In this document: positions 36,052 to 43,629 of the stretch, piece by piece | Layout of the letters: each line of letters starts with the position of its first letter | Numbering within the stretch: the stretch's first letter is position 1 | DNA from: Protaetiibacter sp. | GTDB taxonomy: Bacteria > Actinomycetota > Actinomycetes > Actinomycetales > Microbacteriaceae | DNA: 64,000 nucleotides | Direction: 5' to 3' | Assembly: GCA_030150265.1 (NCBI GenBank) | Contig: JASLGG010000009.1 | Location: 30,928-94,927, forward strand | Made by a program: the position numbers and the translations under genes | Notes under the pieces: generated by a model | The model's database searches: none | Told to the model about the DNA's origin: nothing | What the model saw: the letters and a program-made list of their open reading frames with translations, nothing else

Positions 36052-37001
36052 CCCGCCGCGCGCTCGCCGAAGGCCCGCCGGTAGGCGGTGGGGGTCGTCT
36101 GCAGCACCCGGAGGAAGTGGTGCCGCATGACCGAGGCGGTGCCGAATCCGGATCGTCGCGCGATCTGCTCGAGGCCGTCGGCGGTGCTCTCGAGCTCGTG
36201 CTGCGCCCGCAGGAGGCGCTGGCGGGTGAGCCAGGCGGCGGGCGTCGTCCCCGTCTCGGCGCGGAAGCGGCGCGCGAAGGTGCGACCCGACATGTGGGCA
36301 CGGCGCGCGAGCTGCTCGACCGACAGCTCGCGGTCGAGGTTCTCGAGCATCCAGTCGAGCACCGGGGCGACGGCGTCGACACGCTCCCCGGCGACGGGTG
36401 CGGGGATGAACTGCGCCTGCCCGCCGTCGCGTTGCGGCGGCACGACCATCCGGCGGGCCACCACGTTGGCCGCCGCGGCGCCGAGCTCTTCGCGCACGAG
36501 GTGCAGGGCGGCGTCGATGCCCGCCGCGGTGCCCGCGCTCGTGACGATCCGGCCGTCCTGCACGAACAGCACCTCCGGGTCGACCTCGACCGCGGGGTGC
36601 TCGCGGGCGAGGCGGTCGGCGTGCATCCAATGGGTGGTCGCGCGGCGCCCGTCGAGAACGCCAGCCTGGGCGAGCACGAACGCCCCCGAGCACACGCTCA
36701 GCACCCAGGCGCCGCGGTCGACGGCTGCGCGCACGACCTCGAGGTAGCGCTCGTCGACCCGGCCGATCGCGTGGGCGGGCACCGCGAGGAGATCGGCGTC
36801 GGCCGCGACCGAGAGGTCGTGCTCGATGAGCATCGTGTAGCCCATGCTCGTCGTGACCGGTCCCGGGTCGGCGGTCGCCACCGTGAAGTCGAAGCGGGGC
36901 CCGCCGCCGTCGCTGCGGTCGATGCCGAACACCTCGCACACGACCCCGAACTCGAACGGCGTCGTGCCGGGGAGGGCGAGGCACACGACCTTCTCGAGCA
37001 T
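36048..37001 (-). CDS. GlxA-family AraC-type transcriptional regulator
   Basis: A 317-residue regulator. Residues about 4-190 form a DJ-1/PfpI-like amidotransferase domain with LSVCSGAFVLAQAG, the nucleophile-elbow Cys region (98-111), here presumably ligand sensing. Residues about 215-315 hold two helix-turn-helix units, MSGRTFARRFR and SGFGTASVMRHHF, of the AraC family. It has AAAGGAG before the ATG at 37001 and is divergent from galE with 73 nt between the starts. An inverted repeat, ATGATC/GATCAT, sits in that gap and overlaps its likely promoter, consistent with autoregulation. The effector is unknown. Confidence 0.93.
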   Translation of the reverse strand: MLEKVVCLALPGTTPFEFGVVCEVFGIDRSDGGGPRFDFTVATADPGPVTTSMGYTMLIEHDLSVAADADLLAVPAHAIGRVDERYLEVVRAAVDRGAWVLSVCSGAFVLAQAGVLDGRRATTHWMHADRLAREHPAVEVDPEVLFVQDGRIVTSAGTAAGIDAALHLVREELGAAAANVVARRMVVPPQRDGGQAQFIPAPVAGERVDAVAPVLDWMLENLDRELSVEQLARRAHMSGRTFARRFRAETGTTPAAWLTRQRLLRAQHELESTADGLEQIARRSGFGTASVMRHHFLRVLQTTPTAYRRAFGERAAG

Positions 37002-37027
37002 GTGGAAACTCCTTTGGCGGTTTCTCT

Positions 37028-37044
37028 ATGATCATCTCGATCAT
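37028..37044. promoter_or_regulatory. Inverted repeat ATGATC-N5-GATCAT, candidate operator
   Basis: Perfect six-base arms with a five-base centre lie between the divergent regulator and galE genes, 27 nt from the regulator start and 31 nt from the galE start. Position and symmetry suit an operator for autorepression and possible control of galE. Which protein binds is inference. Confidence 0.45.
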
Positions 37045-37062
37045 GCCATGCACGGCGCCCGC

Positions 37063-37068
37063 TAGCCT
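37063..37068 (+). promoter_or_regulatory. Leaderless -10 box TAGCCT of galE
   Basis: TAGCCT ends 6 nt before the GTG at 37075, so transcription would begin at or next to the start codon; there is no ribosome-binding site, as in leaderless actinobacterial genes. Confidence 0.6.
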
Positions 37069-37074
37069 GGACCC

Positions 37075-38043
37075 GTGACATGGCTCGTGACCGGCGGCGC
37101 CGGCTACATCGGCGCGCACGTGGTGCGCGCACTGCAGGAGGCGGGTCTCGAGCCGGTCGTGGTGGACGACCTCTCGAGCGGGCACCGGGAGTTCGTGGCG
37201 CCGGGCGCGCACTTCGTGGAGGGCAGCATCCTCGACGGCGGCCTGCTGTTGAACACCTTCGACCGCTTCCGGGTCGAGGGCGTCATCCACGTCGCCGGGT
37301 TCAAGTACGCGGGCGTCTCCGTGCAGAAGCCGCTGCACACCTACCTGCAGAACGTCGAGGGCACCAGGGTGCTGCTCGCGGCGATGGCCGAGCGCGGCGT
37401 CGACCGGATCGTCTTCTCCTCCTCGGCCGCGGTGTACGGGAACGCGGATGCCGACCTCGTCACCGAGGACACCCCCAAGGCCCCCACCTCGCCGTACGGC
37501 GAGTCGAAGCTCGTGGGGGAGTGGCTGCTGCGCGACCAGGGCGTCGCGGCGGGCCTGAAGCATACCTCGCTGCGCTACTTCAACGTCGTGGGCTCGGGCT
37601 ACCCCGACGTCTACGACACGAGCCCGCACAACCTCTTCCCGCTAGTGTTCGACGCGCTCGTCGAGGGCCGCACGCCGCGCATCAACGGCGACGACTACCC
37701 GACGCCCGACGGCACCAACGTGCGCGACTACCTCCACGTCGCCGATCTCGCGCTCGCCCACGTCGCCGCGGCGCAGGCGCTCGCCGAGGGGCGCCCGCTC
37801 GAGCCCGCCTACAACCTCGGAAGCGGCGACGGCGTCTCGGTGCGGCAGATCATGGATGCGATGGCCCGGGTCACCGGCATCGCGTTCGAGCCGGAGGTCG
37901 CCCCGCGCCGGGCGGGTGACCCCGCCCGGATCGTCGCCTCGGGCGAGCTCGCCGCGCGCGACCTGGGCTGGCGGATGCGCCACACGCTCGACGAGATGGT
38001 CGCGAGCGCGTGGGCGGCCCGCACCGCGGCATCCGAGTCGTGA
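37075..38043 (+). CDS. galE: UDP-glucose 4-epimerase
   Basis: Interconverts UDP-glucose and UDP-galactose. The 322-residue extended SDR enzyme has GGAGYIG at 7-13, SSS at 115-117 and Tyr141/Lys145 in SPYGESK, and HVAGFKYAGVSVQKPL (72-87), which is characteristic of GalE. It begins with GTG at 37075 just 6 nt after a TAGCCT box, so it is likely leaderless. A 138-nt region with the whiB promoter follows. It can provide UDP-galactose for the glycan locus and UDP-glucose for ugd. Activity on N-acetylated sugars is possible. Confidence 0.94.
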   Translation: MTWLVTGGAGYIGAHVVRALQEAGLEPVVVDDLSSGHREFVAPGAHFVEGSILDGGLLLNTFDRFRVEGVIHVAGFKYAGVSVQKPLHTYLQNVEGTRVLLAAMAERGVDRIVFSSSAAVYGNADADLVTEDTPKAPTSPYGESKLVGEWLLRDQGVAAGLKHTSLRYFNVVGSGYPDVYDTSPHNLFPLVFDALVEGRTPRINGDDYPTPDGTNVRDYLHVADLALAHVAAAQALAEGRPLEPAYNLGSGDGVSVRQIMDAMARVTGIAFEPEVAPRRAGDPARIVASGELAARDLGWRMRHTLDEMVASAWAARTAASES

Positions 38044-38107
38044 TCGAGACCCGCCTCTCCGGCGCGCCGCGACACGCCCGGGGCGGCCCCCGCTAGCATT
38101 CCGCGAC

Positions 38108-38138
38108 TTGACGCGCGGGAATGACACGGGTGTAATTA
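38108..38138 (+). promoter_or_regulatory. Candidate whiB promoter (TTGACG / TAATTA)
   Basis: TTGACG at 38108-38113 is close to the -35 consensus, and TGTAATTA at 38131-38138 offers a -10 with an 18-19 nt spacer, slightly long. An imperfect inverted repeat (ATTCCGCG / CGCGGGAAT) surrounds the -35. A TAGCAT at 38094-38099 is another possible -10. A weak hairpin, CGGGG/CCCCG, at 38079-38092 may end galE transcription. Confidence 0.45.
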
Positions 38139-38181
38139 GCTAGCAACGACGGCGAACGCGACGTCACGAGGGGAGGGCGGA

Positions 38182-38508
38182 ATGACGAGGAACGAGTACC
38201 GTCCCTCCGTACCCGAGGACTGGTTCGTCGACCCCGTCCGCCTCGGCATGCCGGGCCTGCGCCCCGCCGTCGCGGACGACGACAACCCCCTCGCCTGGCA
38301 GTCCGACTCGCTGTGCGCCCAGACCGACCCCGAGGCCTTCTTCCCGGAGAAGGGCGGCTCGACCCGCGACGCCAAGCGGATCTGCACCGGATGCTCGGTG
38401 CGGGCCCAGTGCCTCGAGTACGCGCTCGAGAACGACGAGCGCTTCGGCATCTGGGGTGGGCTGTCCGAGCGCGAGCGCCGCAAGCTGCGTCGCGGCCGCA
38501 CCGCCTGA
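38182..38508 (+). CDS. whiB: WhiB-family iron-sulfur regulator
   Basis: A 108-residue Wbl protein. The four cluster-binding cysteines are Cys45, Cys68, Cys71 and Cys77 (C-x22-C-x2-C-x5-C), followed by the GIWGG turn (89-93) and the basic tail SERERRKLRRGR that contacts DNA. Wbl proteins bind the primary sigma factor and redirect transcription. The place next to manA, manB and DUF3499 genes and the length fit the WhiB2/WhmD group linked to septation and cell division. GGGGAGGG gives a strong ribosome-binding site. It appears monocistronic, with its own promoter region of about 75-140 nt. Confidence 0.95.
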   Translation: MTRNEYRPSVPEDWFVDPVRLGMPGLRPAVADDDNPLAWQSDSLCAQTDPEAFFPEKGGSTRDAKRICTGCSVRAQCLEYALENDERFGIWGGLSERERRKLRRGRTA

Positions 38509-38566
38509 GCCGGGCTCACCCCGGACGGGGGTGCGTGTCGCGCCCCTCTCCCCGCTGAGCGCCGCA

Positions 38567-38572
38567 TAGCGT
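38567..38572 (+). promoter_or_regulatory. Leaderless -10 box TAGCGT of the GT2 membrane protein gene
   Basis: TAGCGT ends 7 nt before the ATG at 38580, so the transcript should start at the start codon. This supports 38580 rather than the GTG at 38571. Confidence 0.55.
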
Positions 38573-38579
38573 GGGAGGG

Positions 38580-41408
38580 ATGCCCAGAGTCACCGCGATC
38601 CTCGTCGTCCAGGACGGCGACAGCTGGCTCGACGGCACCCTCGCCGCCCTCGCCGCCCAGACGCGCCGGGTCGACGCGCTCGTGGTCGTCGCGGAGCCGA
38701 GCACCGTGTTCACGCCGGAGCGGCTCGAGGCATCCGGGGTCACCCAGGTCGTCACCGCCACGGGCGGCACCTTCGGCGTCGGCATCGCCCGCGCGCTCCG
38801 CGCGGCCCCGCCCGCGGAGGGCGCCGCGGAGTGGCTGTGGCTGCTGCGGGCCGACTCGGCACCCGCCCCCGACGCCCTCGAGGCGCTGCTCTCCGCCGTC
38901 GAGGTCGCGCCGTCGGTCGCCGTCGCGGGTCCGAAGCTCGTGGACCCCGACGATCCGGCGCGGCTGCGCTCCTACGGCGTCACGATGTCGCGGCTCGGGT
39001 CGACCGTCGAGCTCGTCGACGACGAGCTCGACCAGGCCCAGTACGACCCGGTGACGGATGTGCTCGCCGTCGCGGTCGACGGGGCGATCGTGCGCCGGGC
39101 CGTATGGCACGCGGTCGACGGTCTCGACCCCGGACTCCCGTCCACCGATGCCGGCCTCGACCTCGGCGTCCGGGTACGTCTCGCCGGGCATCGCGTCGTG
39201 CGGGTGCCCGCCGCGCGCGTCGCGCGGGCCCGGCGACCCGAGGACGTGGGCCGACGTCGTCCGACCACCGAGCGCATCCGACGCCGCATGGCGCGCGCCG
39301 CCCAACTGCACCGTCGCTTCGTCTACGCGCCGGCGGTGCTCGTGCCGCTGCACTGGCTGAGCCTGCTGCCGCTCGCCGTCGTCCGCTCGCTCGGCCAGCT
39401 GCTCGCCAAGCGTCCCGGCGCGGTGCCGGGGGAGGTGCGTGCCGCAGCCCGCGCGGCCTTCGACGGCACGGTCCCCGGTGCCCGCAGCCGCCTGCGGCGC
39501 GCCGCCACCGTGGGATGGCGCGCGGTCGACCCGCTCCGGATGAGCGGTGCGGTTCTGAGGGAGCACCGCGCCCACGAGCGCGACCGCGCCGACGAGCGCG
39601 CCGGGCGCGAGCCCGACCTCGTGCGCGCCTCCTTCCTCGGCGGCGGCATCTGGGTGGTCGCCACCACCCTCGCCGCCGGTCTCCTCGTGTTCTGGCGACT
39701 GATCGGGGCGTCGAACCTCGAGGGCGGCGCGCTCCTGCCGCTCGCCTCCTCGGTGCGGGAGCTCTGGTCGCGGATCGGATGGGGGCCGCGCGAGATCGGC
39801 GTCGGCTTCTCGGGCGCGGCCGACCCGGCGAGCTGGCTCTGGGCGCTGCTCGGCTCGGGCACCGCGTGGGACCCCTCGTTCTCGCTCGTGCTGCTCTGGC
39901 TGACCGCCCTCCCGCTCGCGGCCCTCGGCGCGTGGTGGGTGGCCACCCGGCTGAGCGAGCGGGTCTGGCCGCCGGTCGCCGCCGCGCTGCTCTGGACGCT
40001 CGCGCCGCCGTTCCTCGCGGCGCTCGGCGAGGGGCGCGCGGGCGCGATGCTCGTGCACCTGCTGCTGCCCTGGTTCGTGCTCGCCCTCCTCGAGGGCGCG
40101 CGCTCGTGGAGCGCGGCCGCGGCCTCCTCACTGCTGCTGGCCGGCATCCTCGCGGGCTCGCCCTCGCTCGCGCCCGTGCTGATCGTCGCGGTCGTCGCCT
40201 GGGCGGTCGTGCGCCCGCGCGGCTTCGTGCGGCTCATCGGCGTGCCGATCCCCGCTCTCGTGCTCTTCGCGCCCCTCGTCGTCGACGCGTTCCGCCGGGG
40301 CTCGCCCCTCGCCGCCCTCGCCGACCCCGGCCCCGTGCGGCCCTTCGCGAGCCCGAGCGGCTGGGAGCTCCTGCTCGGCCAGCCGGAGCGCGGCACCGCC
40401 GGGTGGGGGGCGTTCCTCGAGGGGCTCGGCCTCGGGGCCGGATGGGGGACCCTCGCCTCGGCGATCCTCCTCGCGCCTCTCGCGGCCCTCGCGCTGCTCG
40501 CCCTCTTCCTCCCGGGCGCCCGCCGCTCGATCCCGGCTCTCGCGCTCGCGACGGGCGGCCTGGCGACGGCGTGGGCGGTCGGCCAGCTGCAGCTCGCGAC
40601 GCTCGGACCGCAGACCGTCGGACCGTGGCCGGGAGCCGCCCTGAGCCTCTACTGGCTCGGGCTCGTGGGCGCCGCGGTCGTGGCACTCGAGGCGCTCGGA
40701 CGCGCCGCCGTCGCCTCCGGGGCCGCGGTGGTCGCCGTCGCCGCGATCGCCGCCCTGCCGCTGCTCGCCGCGCCCGCTCTCGGAACGAGCCCCGTGCATC
40801 CGGGCGACGGACGCATCCTGCCGGCGCTCGCGGCGGCTGCGGCACGCAGCGACCCCGGGATCGGCACCCTCGTGCTGATGCCCGAGCCGGACGGATCCCT
40901 CACCGCCCGTCTCGAGCGCGGCGAGGGCGCCACCCTCGACGACCAGTCGGCGCTCTACGCCGGGCGCACCCGCCTCGACGCCGGCGAGCTCGCGCTCGCG
41001 GAGCTCGCCGGCAACCTCGCCTCGCGCGGCGGCTACGACCCGGTGCCGGGCTTCCAGAGCCTCCAGATCGCCTTCGTGCTCGTCACACCGCTCGGCGCCG
41101 ACCCGACTCCCGAGCAGAGCGCGATGCACGAACGGGCGGTGGCCTCGCTCGACGCGGCGGCCTCCCTCACCCCCGAGAGCCAGAGCGGCTACGGCACCCT
41201 CTGGGCCTTCACGGCGCTCGAGCGCGCCGACGACGTATCCCCGAGCCGAGGCGGATACGGCGCGGCCGTGCTCGTGACGCAGCTCGTCGTGCTGCTGCTC
41301 GCGCTGCTGCTCGCCCTCCCGACCCGCCGGCGACGGCGCGTCGTGCAGACCCGATCCTCGCTCGACGAGCCCGCCGCCACGACCTTCGACGAGGACTCCG
41401 ATGGCTGA
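38580..41408 (+). CDS. GT2 glycosyltransferase fused to a large membrane domain
   Basis: A 942-residue protein. Residues 1-240 are a GT2 domain (TAILVVQDGDSWLDG near 4-18, the acceptor-region acidic residues LRADSAP near 86-92), then an Arg-rich linker. Residues about 345-735 hold some ten to twelve hydrophobic helices resembling a GT-C or polymerase-like module. About 160 external residues and a final helix near 900-925 follow. The protein ends overlapping the DUF5719 gene by 8 bases. The pair GT2-membrane plus DUF5719 next to whiB, DUF3499 and manB is a conserved actinobacterial arrangement; the product glycan is unknown. The ATG at 38580 is favoured over GTG 38571 because a TAGCGT box lies 7 nt before it. 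Confidence 0.88.
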   Translation: MPRVTAILVVQDGDSWLDGTLAALAAQTRRVDALVVVAEPSTVFTPERLEASGVTQVVTATGGTFGVGIARALRAAPPAEGAAEWLWLLRADSAPAPDALEALLSAVEVAPSVAVAGPKLVDPDDPARLRSYGVTMSRLGSTVELVDDELDQAQYDPVTDVLAVAVDGAIVRRAVWHAVDGLDPGLPSTDAGLDLGVRVRLAGHRVVRVPAARVARARRPEDVGRRRPTTERIRRRMARAAQLHRRFVYAPAVLVPLHWLSLLPLAVVRSLGQLLAKRPGAVPGEVRAAARAAFDGTVPGARSRLRRAATVGWRAVDPLRMSGAVLREHRAHERDRADERAGREPDLVRASFLGGGIWVVATTLAAGLLVFWRLIGASNLEGGALLPLASSVRELWSRIGWGPREIGVGFSGAADPASWLWALLGSGTAWDPSFSLVLLWLTALPLAALGAWWVATRLSERVWPPVAAALLWTLAPPFLAALGEGRAGAMLVHLLLPWFVLALLEGARSWSAAAASSLLLAGILAGSPSLAPVLIVAVVAWAVVRPRGFVRLIGVPIPALVLFAPLVVDAFRRGSPLAALADPGPVRPFASPSGWELLLGQPERGTAGWGAFLEGLGLGAGWGTLASAILLAPLAALALLALFLPGARRSIPALALATGGLATAWAVGQLQLATLGPQTVGPWPGAALSLYWLGLVGAAVVALEALGRAAVASGAAVVAVAAIAALPLLAAPALGTSPVHPGDGRILPALAAAAARSDPGIGTLVLMPEPDGSLTARLERGEGATLDDQSALYAGRTRLDAGELALAELAGNLASRGGYDPVPGFQSLQIAFVLVTPLGADPTPEQSAMHERAVASLDAAASLTPESQSGYGTLWAFTALERADDVSPSRGGYGAAVLVTQLVVLLLALLLALPTRRRRRVVQTRSSLDEPAATTFDEDSDG

Positions 41409-42876
41409 CCTCACCGTGATCTCCCTGCGCGTGGTGCGCGGCCTCGTCGGGGTCGCCGCGGCGCTCGCCGTGATCGCGGCGGTCGGCCTGGTCGCGCCGC
41501 CGCCCGTCGGCGTCGCACCCCTCTCGACCACGGTCGAGCCCCAGCCGGCCGACCTGCTCGCGGCGTGCCCCGGCGCCCTCCAGCGCCTCGGCGACGACAC
41601 GGGGGCGAACGCGGGTCAGGCCTCGGCCGTGGGCGTGCCGGATGTCGTGGTCGCCTCGAGCGGAGGCGCCGTCGAACGCACGCCGCTCGCCGGGGGCGAC
41701 GGGGCATCCGGAAGCGCACCGCAGGCGCCGCTCGCCCTCCGGATGCCGCCTTCGGCCGACGCCGTTCTCGGCGGGGCGCAGACGCAGAGCCTCGCCGGGC
41801 AGGCGGGTCTGCGCGGGCTCGCCGCGATCGCCTGCGCGGAGCCGGTCAGCTCCGCCTGGCTCGTGGGCGGCACGACGACGGTCGGCCGCACCACCCTCCT
41901 GCTGCTCGCCAACCCCACGGCCGTCGCGGCCGACGTGACCGTGCGGATGTGGGGCGAGTCGGGCGCGATCGCGGCACCGGGCATGAGCGGGATCACCGTG
42001 CCGCCCGGAGGCCAGCGCACCATCCCGCTCGCCGGCTATGCCCCCGACCTCGCCTCGCCGATCGTGCACGTCGAGTCGCGGGGCGGGCAGGTCGTCGCCG
42101 CGCTGCAGACCTCGGTGGTCCGGGTGCTCGATCCGGGCGGCGTCGACCTCGTCTCGGCGGGCGCTGCGCCCGCCCGCGAGACGGTCGTGCCGGGCGTGCG
42201 CATCTTCGACGCCGAGGGCGTCGCGAGCTCGCTCGGGATCGAGGGGCACGACGACCTCGAGGCGATCGCGCGGATCGGCAACCCCGGCGACGGCGAGGCG
42301 CACGTCGAGGTGAGCGTCGCCTCCGCCGACGGCGGCGCGGGGACCTCCTTCATGGTGGAGGTGCCGGCAGGCCAGGTGTCCGACGTCGCGCTCGCGGCGG
42401 CGCTCGAGCTCGGATCGGAGCCCTTCCCCGACGGCAGCTACACGGTGTCGTTCCGCTCCGATCAGCCGATCGTCGCGGGCGTGCGCGTCTCGACCATCCC
42501 TGTCCCGACCGAGGACGGCGAGGGCGGCCTCGTGCCGGGCCCCGCCGATCTCGCCTGGTTCGCGTCGGCGCCGAAGCTGCGGGGCACGGTCGCCGTGCCC
42601 GTCGTCGACGGCCCGGAGCCGGTGCTCGTCGTCGCCAACCCGGATGACGCGGCACGCACCGTGACCCTCACGCCGCCGGGCGGCGGTCCGCAGCTCACCG
42701 CGACCGTGCCGGCGCGGGCCTCGGTCGCGATCCCGCTCGCCGGGGGCGCCGGCTACCTCCTGGGCGACGCGGACGGCCTGCGCGCGGGCCTCGGATTCGC
42801 GGGTCCCGGGGAGCTCGCGGGCTACCCGCTGGTCGCGCCGCGCGCGGCCGACAGCGCGCTCGTCGTGCGGCCCTGA
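41401..42876 (+). CDS. DUF5719 family exported protein
   Basis: A 491-residue protein with one N-terminal hydrophobic segment (about 13-34, signal anchor or signal peptide) and a long beta-rich, Ala/Gly/Val-rich extracytoplasmic domain made of repeated sandwich-like units such as LLLLANPTAVAADVTVRMWG. No catalytic motif is evident. It overlaps the GT2-membrane gene by 8 bases, so the two are made together and may form an envelope complex in which this protein binds or guides the glycan. The stop is 31 nt from the convergent zincin-like gene. Confidence 0.8.
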   Translation: MADLTVISLRVVRGLVGVAAALAVIAAVGLVAPPPVGVAPLSTTVEPQPADLLAACPGALQRLGDDTGANAGQASAVGVPDVVVASSGGAVERTPLAGGDGASGSAPQAPLALRMPPSADAVLGGAQTQSLAGQAGLRGLAAIACAEPVSSAWLVGGTTTVGRTTLLLLANPTAVAADVTVRMWGESGAIAAPGMSGITVPPGGQRTIPLAGYAPDLASPIVHVESRGGQVVAALQTSVVRVLDPGGVDLVSAGAAPARETVVPGVRIFDAEGVASSLGIEGHDDLEAIARIGNPGDGEAHVEVSVASADGGAGTSFMVEVPAGQVSDVALAAALELGSEPFPDGSYTVSFRSDQPIVAGVRVSTIPVPTEDGEGGLVPGPADLAWFASAPKLRGTVAVPVVDGPEPVLVVANPDDAARTVTLTPPGGGPQLTATVPARASVAIPLAGGAGYLLGDADGLRAGLGFAGPGELAGYPLVAPRAADSALVVRP

Positions 42877-42883
42877 CGCGGCT

Positions 42884-42899
42884 CGCCCTCGGCGGGGCG
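42884..42899. terminator. Short GC hairpin between convergent genes
   Basis: CGCCC (42884-42888) and GGGCG (42895-42899) can form a five-pair stem with a six-base loop in the 31-nt gap between the DUF5719 gene and the convergent zincin-like gene. No U-tract follows, so termination is only possible, not certain. Confidence 0.3.
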
Positions 42900-42907
42900 C
42901 CGGCGGT

Positions 42908-43342
42908 TCAGAAGTGCCGGTAGCGCTCCGGCGCGATGTCCCACGGATCCTTGCCGAGCAGTTCCGCGACGGCGCGGAACACGCAGCTCTCGATGTAGGA
43001 GCGGCGGTGCCAGTCGTCGTCACGATGCAGGTGTGCGAGCCGCTCGATGGGCACGCGGTACAGCACCACGCGCCGCGAGCGCGAGTCGGTGCGCCAGCGG
43101 TCGACACCCGCTTCGTGCGGGGCGCCGGGCGGGAAGGCGGCGACGTCGAAGCGCACGCCCGCGAGCTCCTCCGGCCACAGCAGCCGCAGGTACTCGACCG
43201 CGGAGGCGACGCAGGAGTCGAAGAAGTCCAGCCGCGTGCGCAGCATCGGCAGGTGCGGTCCCGTCACCGCGGAGCGCATCCCGCGCCCGTGGCGGTCGCG
43301 GTAACCCGTCCTCGCGGAGGCGTGCGACCGTGAGCGGGGCAT
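42908..43342 (-). CDS. Zincin-like metallopeptidase-family protein without HExxH
   Basis: A 144-residue protein in the position where actinobacteria usually encode a small zinc metallopeptidase (DUF1025/Zincin_1 type) beside DUF3499. The fold-typical opening DFFDSCVASAVEYLR and VVLYRVPIERLAHL are present. The helix that should hold the HExxH zinc site reads SYIESCVFRAVAELLG, and no HExxH occurs anywhere. The protein ends WDIAPERYRHF. It is therefore probably not a protease. The ATG at 43342 lies 6 nt after TAGACT on the minus strand, suggesting a leaderless transcript divergent from the DUF3499 gene. I infer a structural or binding role retained after loss of catalysis. Confidence 0.75.
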   Translation of the reverse strand: MPRSRSHASARTGYRDRHGRGMRSAVTGPHLPMLRTRLDFFDSCVASAVEYLRLLWPEELAGVRFDVAAFPPGAPHEAGVDRWRTDSRSRRVVLYRVPIERLAHLHRDDDWHRRSYIESCVFRAVAELLGKDPWDIAPERYRHF

Positions 43343-43348
43343 GCCGCC

Positions 43349-43354
43349 AGTCTA
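43349..43354 (-). promoter_or_regulatory. Leaderless -10 box TAGACT of the zincin-like gene
   Basis: TAGACT on the minus strand ends 6 nt before the ATG at 43342. The divergent TAGGCT for the DUF3499 gene is 28 nt away. Confidence 0.55.
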
Positions 43355-43382
43355 CGACCGCATGCGTGGACGAGGGCGGCGG

Positions 43383-43388
43383 TAGGCT
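43383..43388 (+). promoter_or_regulatory. Leaderless -10 box TAGGCT of the DUF3499 gene
   Basis: TAGGCT ends 7 nt before the ATG at 43396 and no ribosome-binding site is present, as expected for leaderless transcription. Confidence 0.55.
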
Positions 43389-43395
43389 CTGCTCG

Positions 43396-43626
43396 ATGAG
43401 TGCGCGACTGTGCAGCAAGGTGGCCTGCGGCGACGCCGCGGTGGCCACCCTGACGTACGACTACGCGGATGCCATGGCGGTGCTCGGCCCGCTCGCCACG
43501 CGCCGCGAGCCCCACAGCTACGACCTGTGCGCGCGTCACGCCGAGCGGCTCTCGGCGCCGCAGGGCTGGCAGATCGTGCGGCACGTCATGGTGGGGCCGG
43601 ATGCGGTCGGTGGGCTACAGTCGTGA
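43396..43626 (+). CDS. DUF3499 family small Cys-rich protein
   Basis: A 76-residue protein recognised as DUF3499 by RLCSKVACGDAAVATLTYDY at the N-terminus and DLCARHAERL later. The two cysteines of LCSKVAC and the CxxH pair could bind one zinc ion, giving a zinc-ribbon-like fold. Function is not established. It lies just upstream of manB (3 nt gap) and divergent from the zincin-like gene, an order conserved in actinobacteria. The ATG at 43396 follows TAGGCT by 7 nt (leaderless). The long frame upstream is a shadow of the opposite gene. Confidence 0.88.
   Translation: MSARLCSKVACGDAAVATLTYDYADAMAVLGPLATRREPHSYDLCARHAERLSAPQGWQIVRHVMVGPDAVGGLQS
43616..43621 (+). promoter_or_regulatory. Possible internal -10 box TACAGT before manB
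   Basis: TACAGT lies within the last codons of the DUF3499 gene, 8 nt before the GTG of manB. It could allow separate leaderless transcription of manB. Confidence 0.4.
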
Positions 43627-43629
43627 ACC

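Noticed and set aside
34828..37629. A 933-residue open frame on the minus strand covering manA, part of the regulator and part of galE
   Set aside because: It is antisense to well-supported genes, low in complexity (Arg/Ala/Gly-rich) and has no family motif; long stop-free antisense frames are expected at this GC content.
38071..38128. Two GACAC strings before whiB that match the core of WhiA binding sites
   Set aside because: A five-base string is too common to support a site without conservation data.
38136..40131. Long minus-strand frames opposite the whiB and GT2-membrane genes
   Set aside because: Arg/Gly/Ala-rich translations without recognisable features, antisense to genes with clear motifs.
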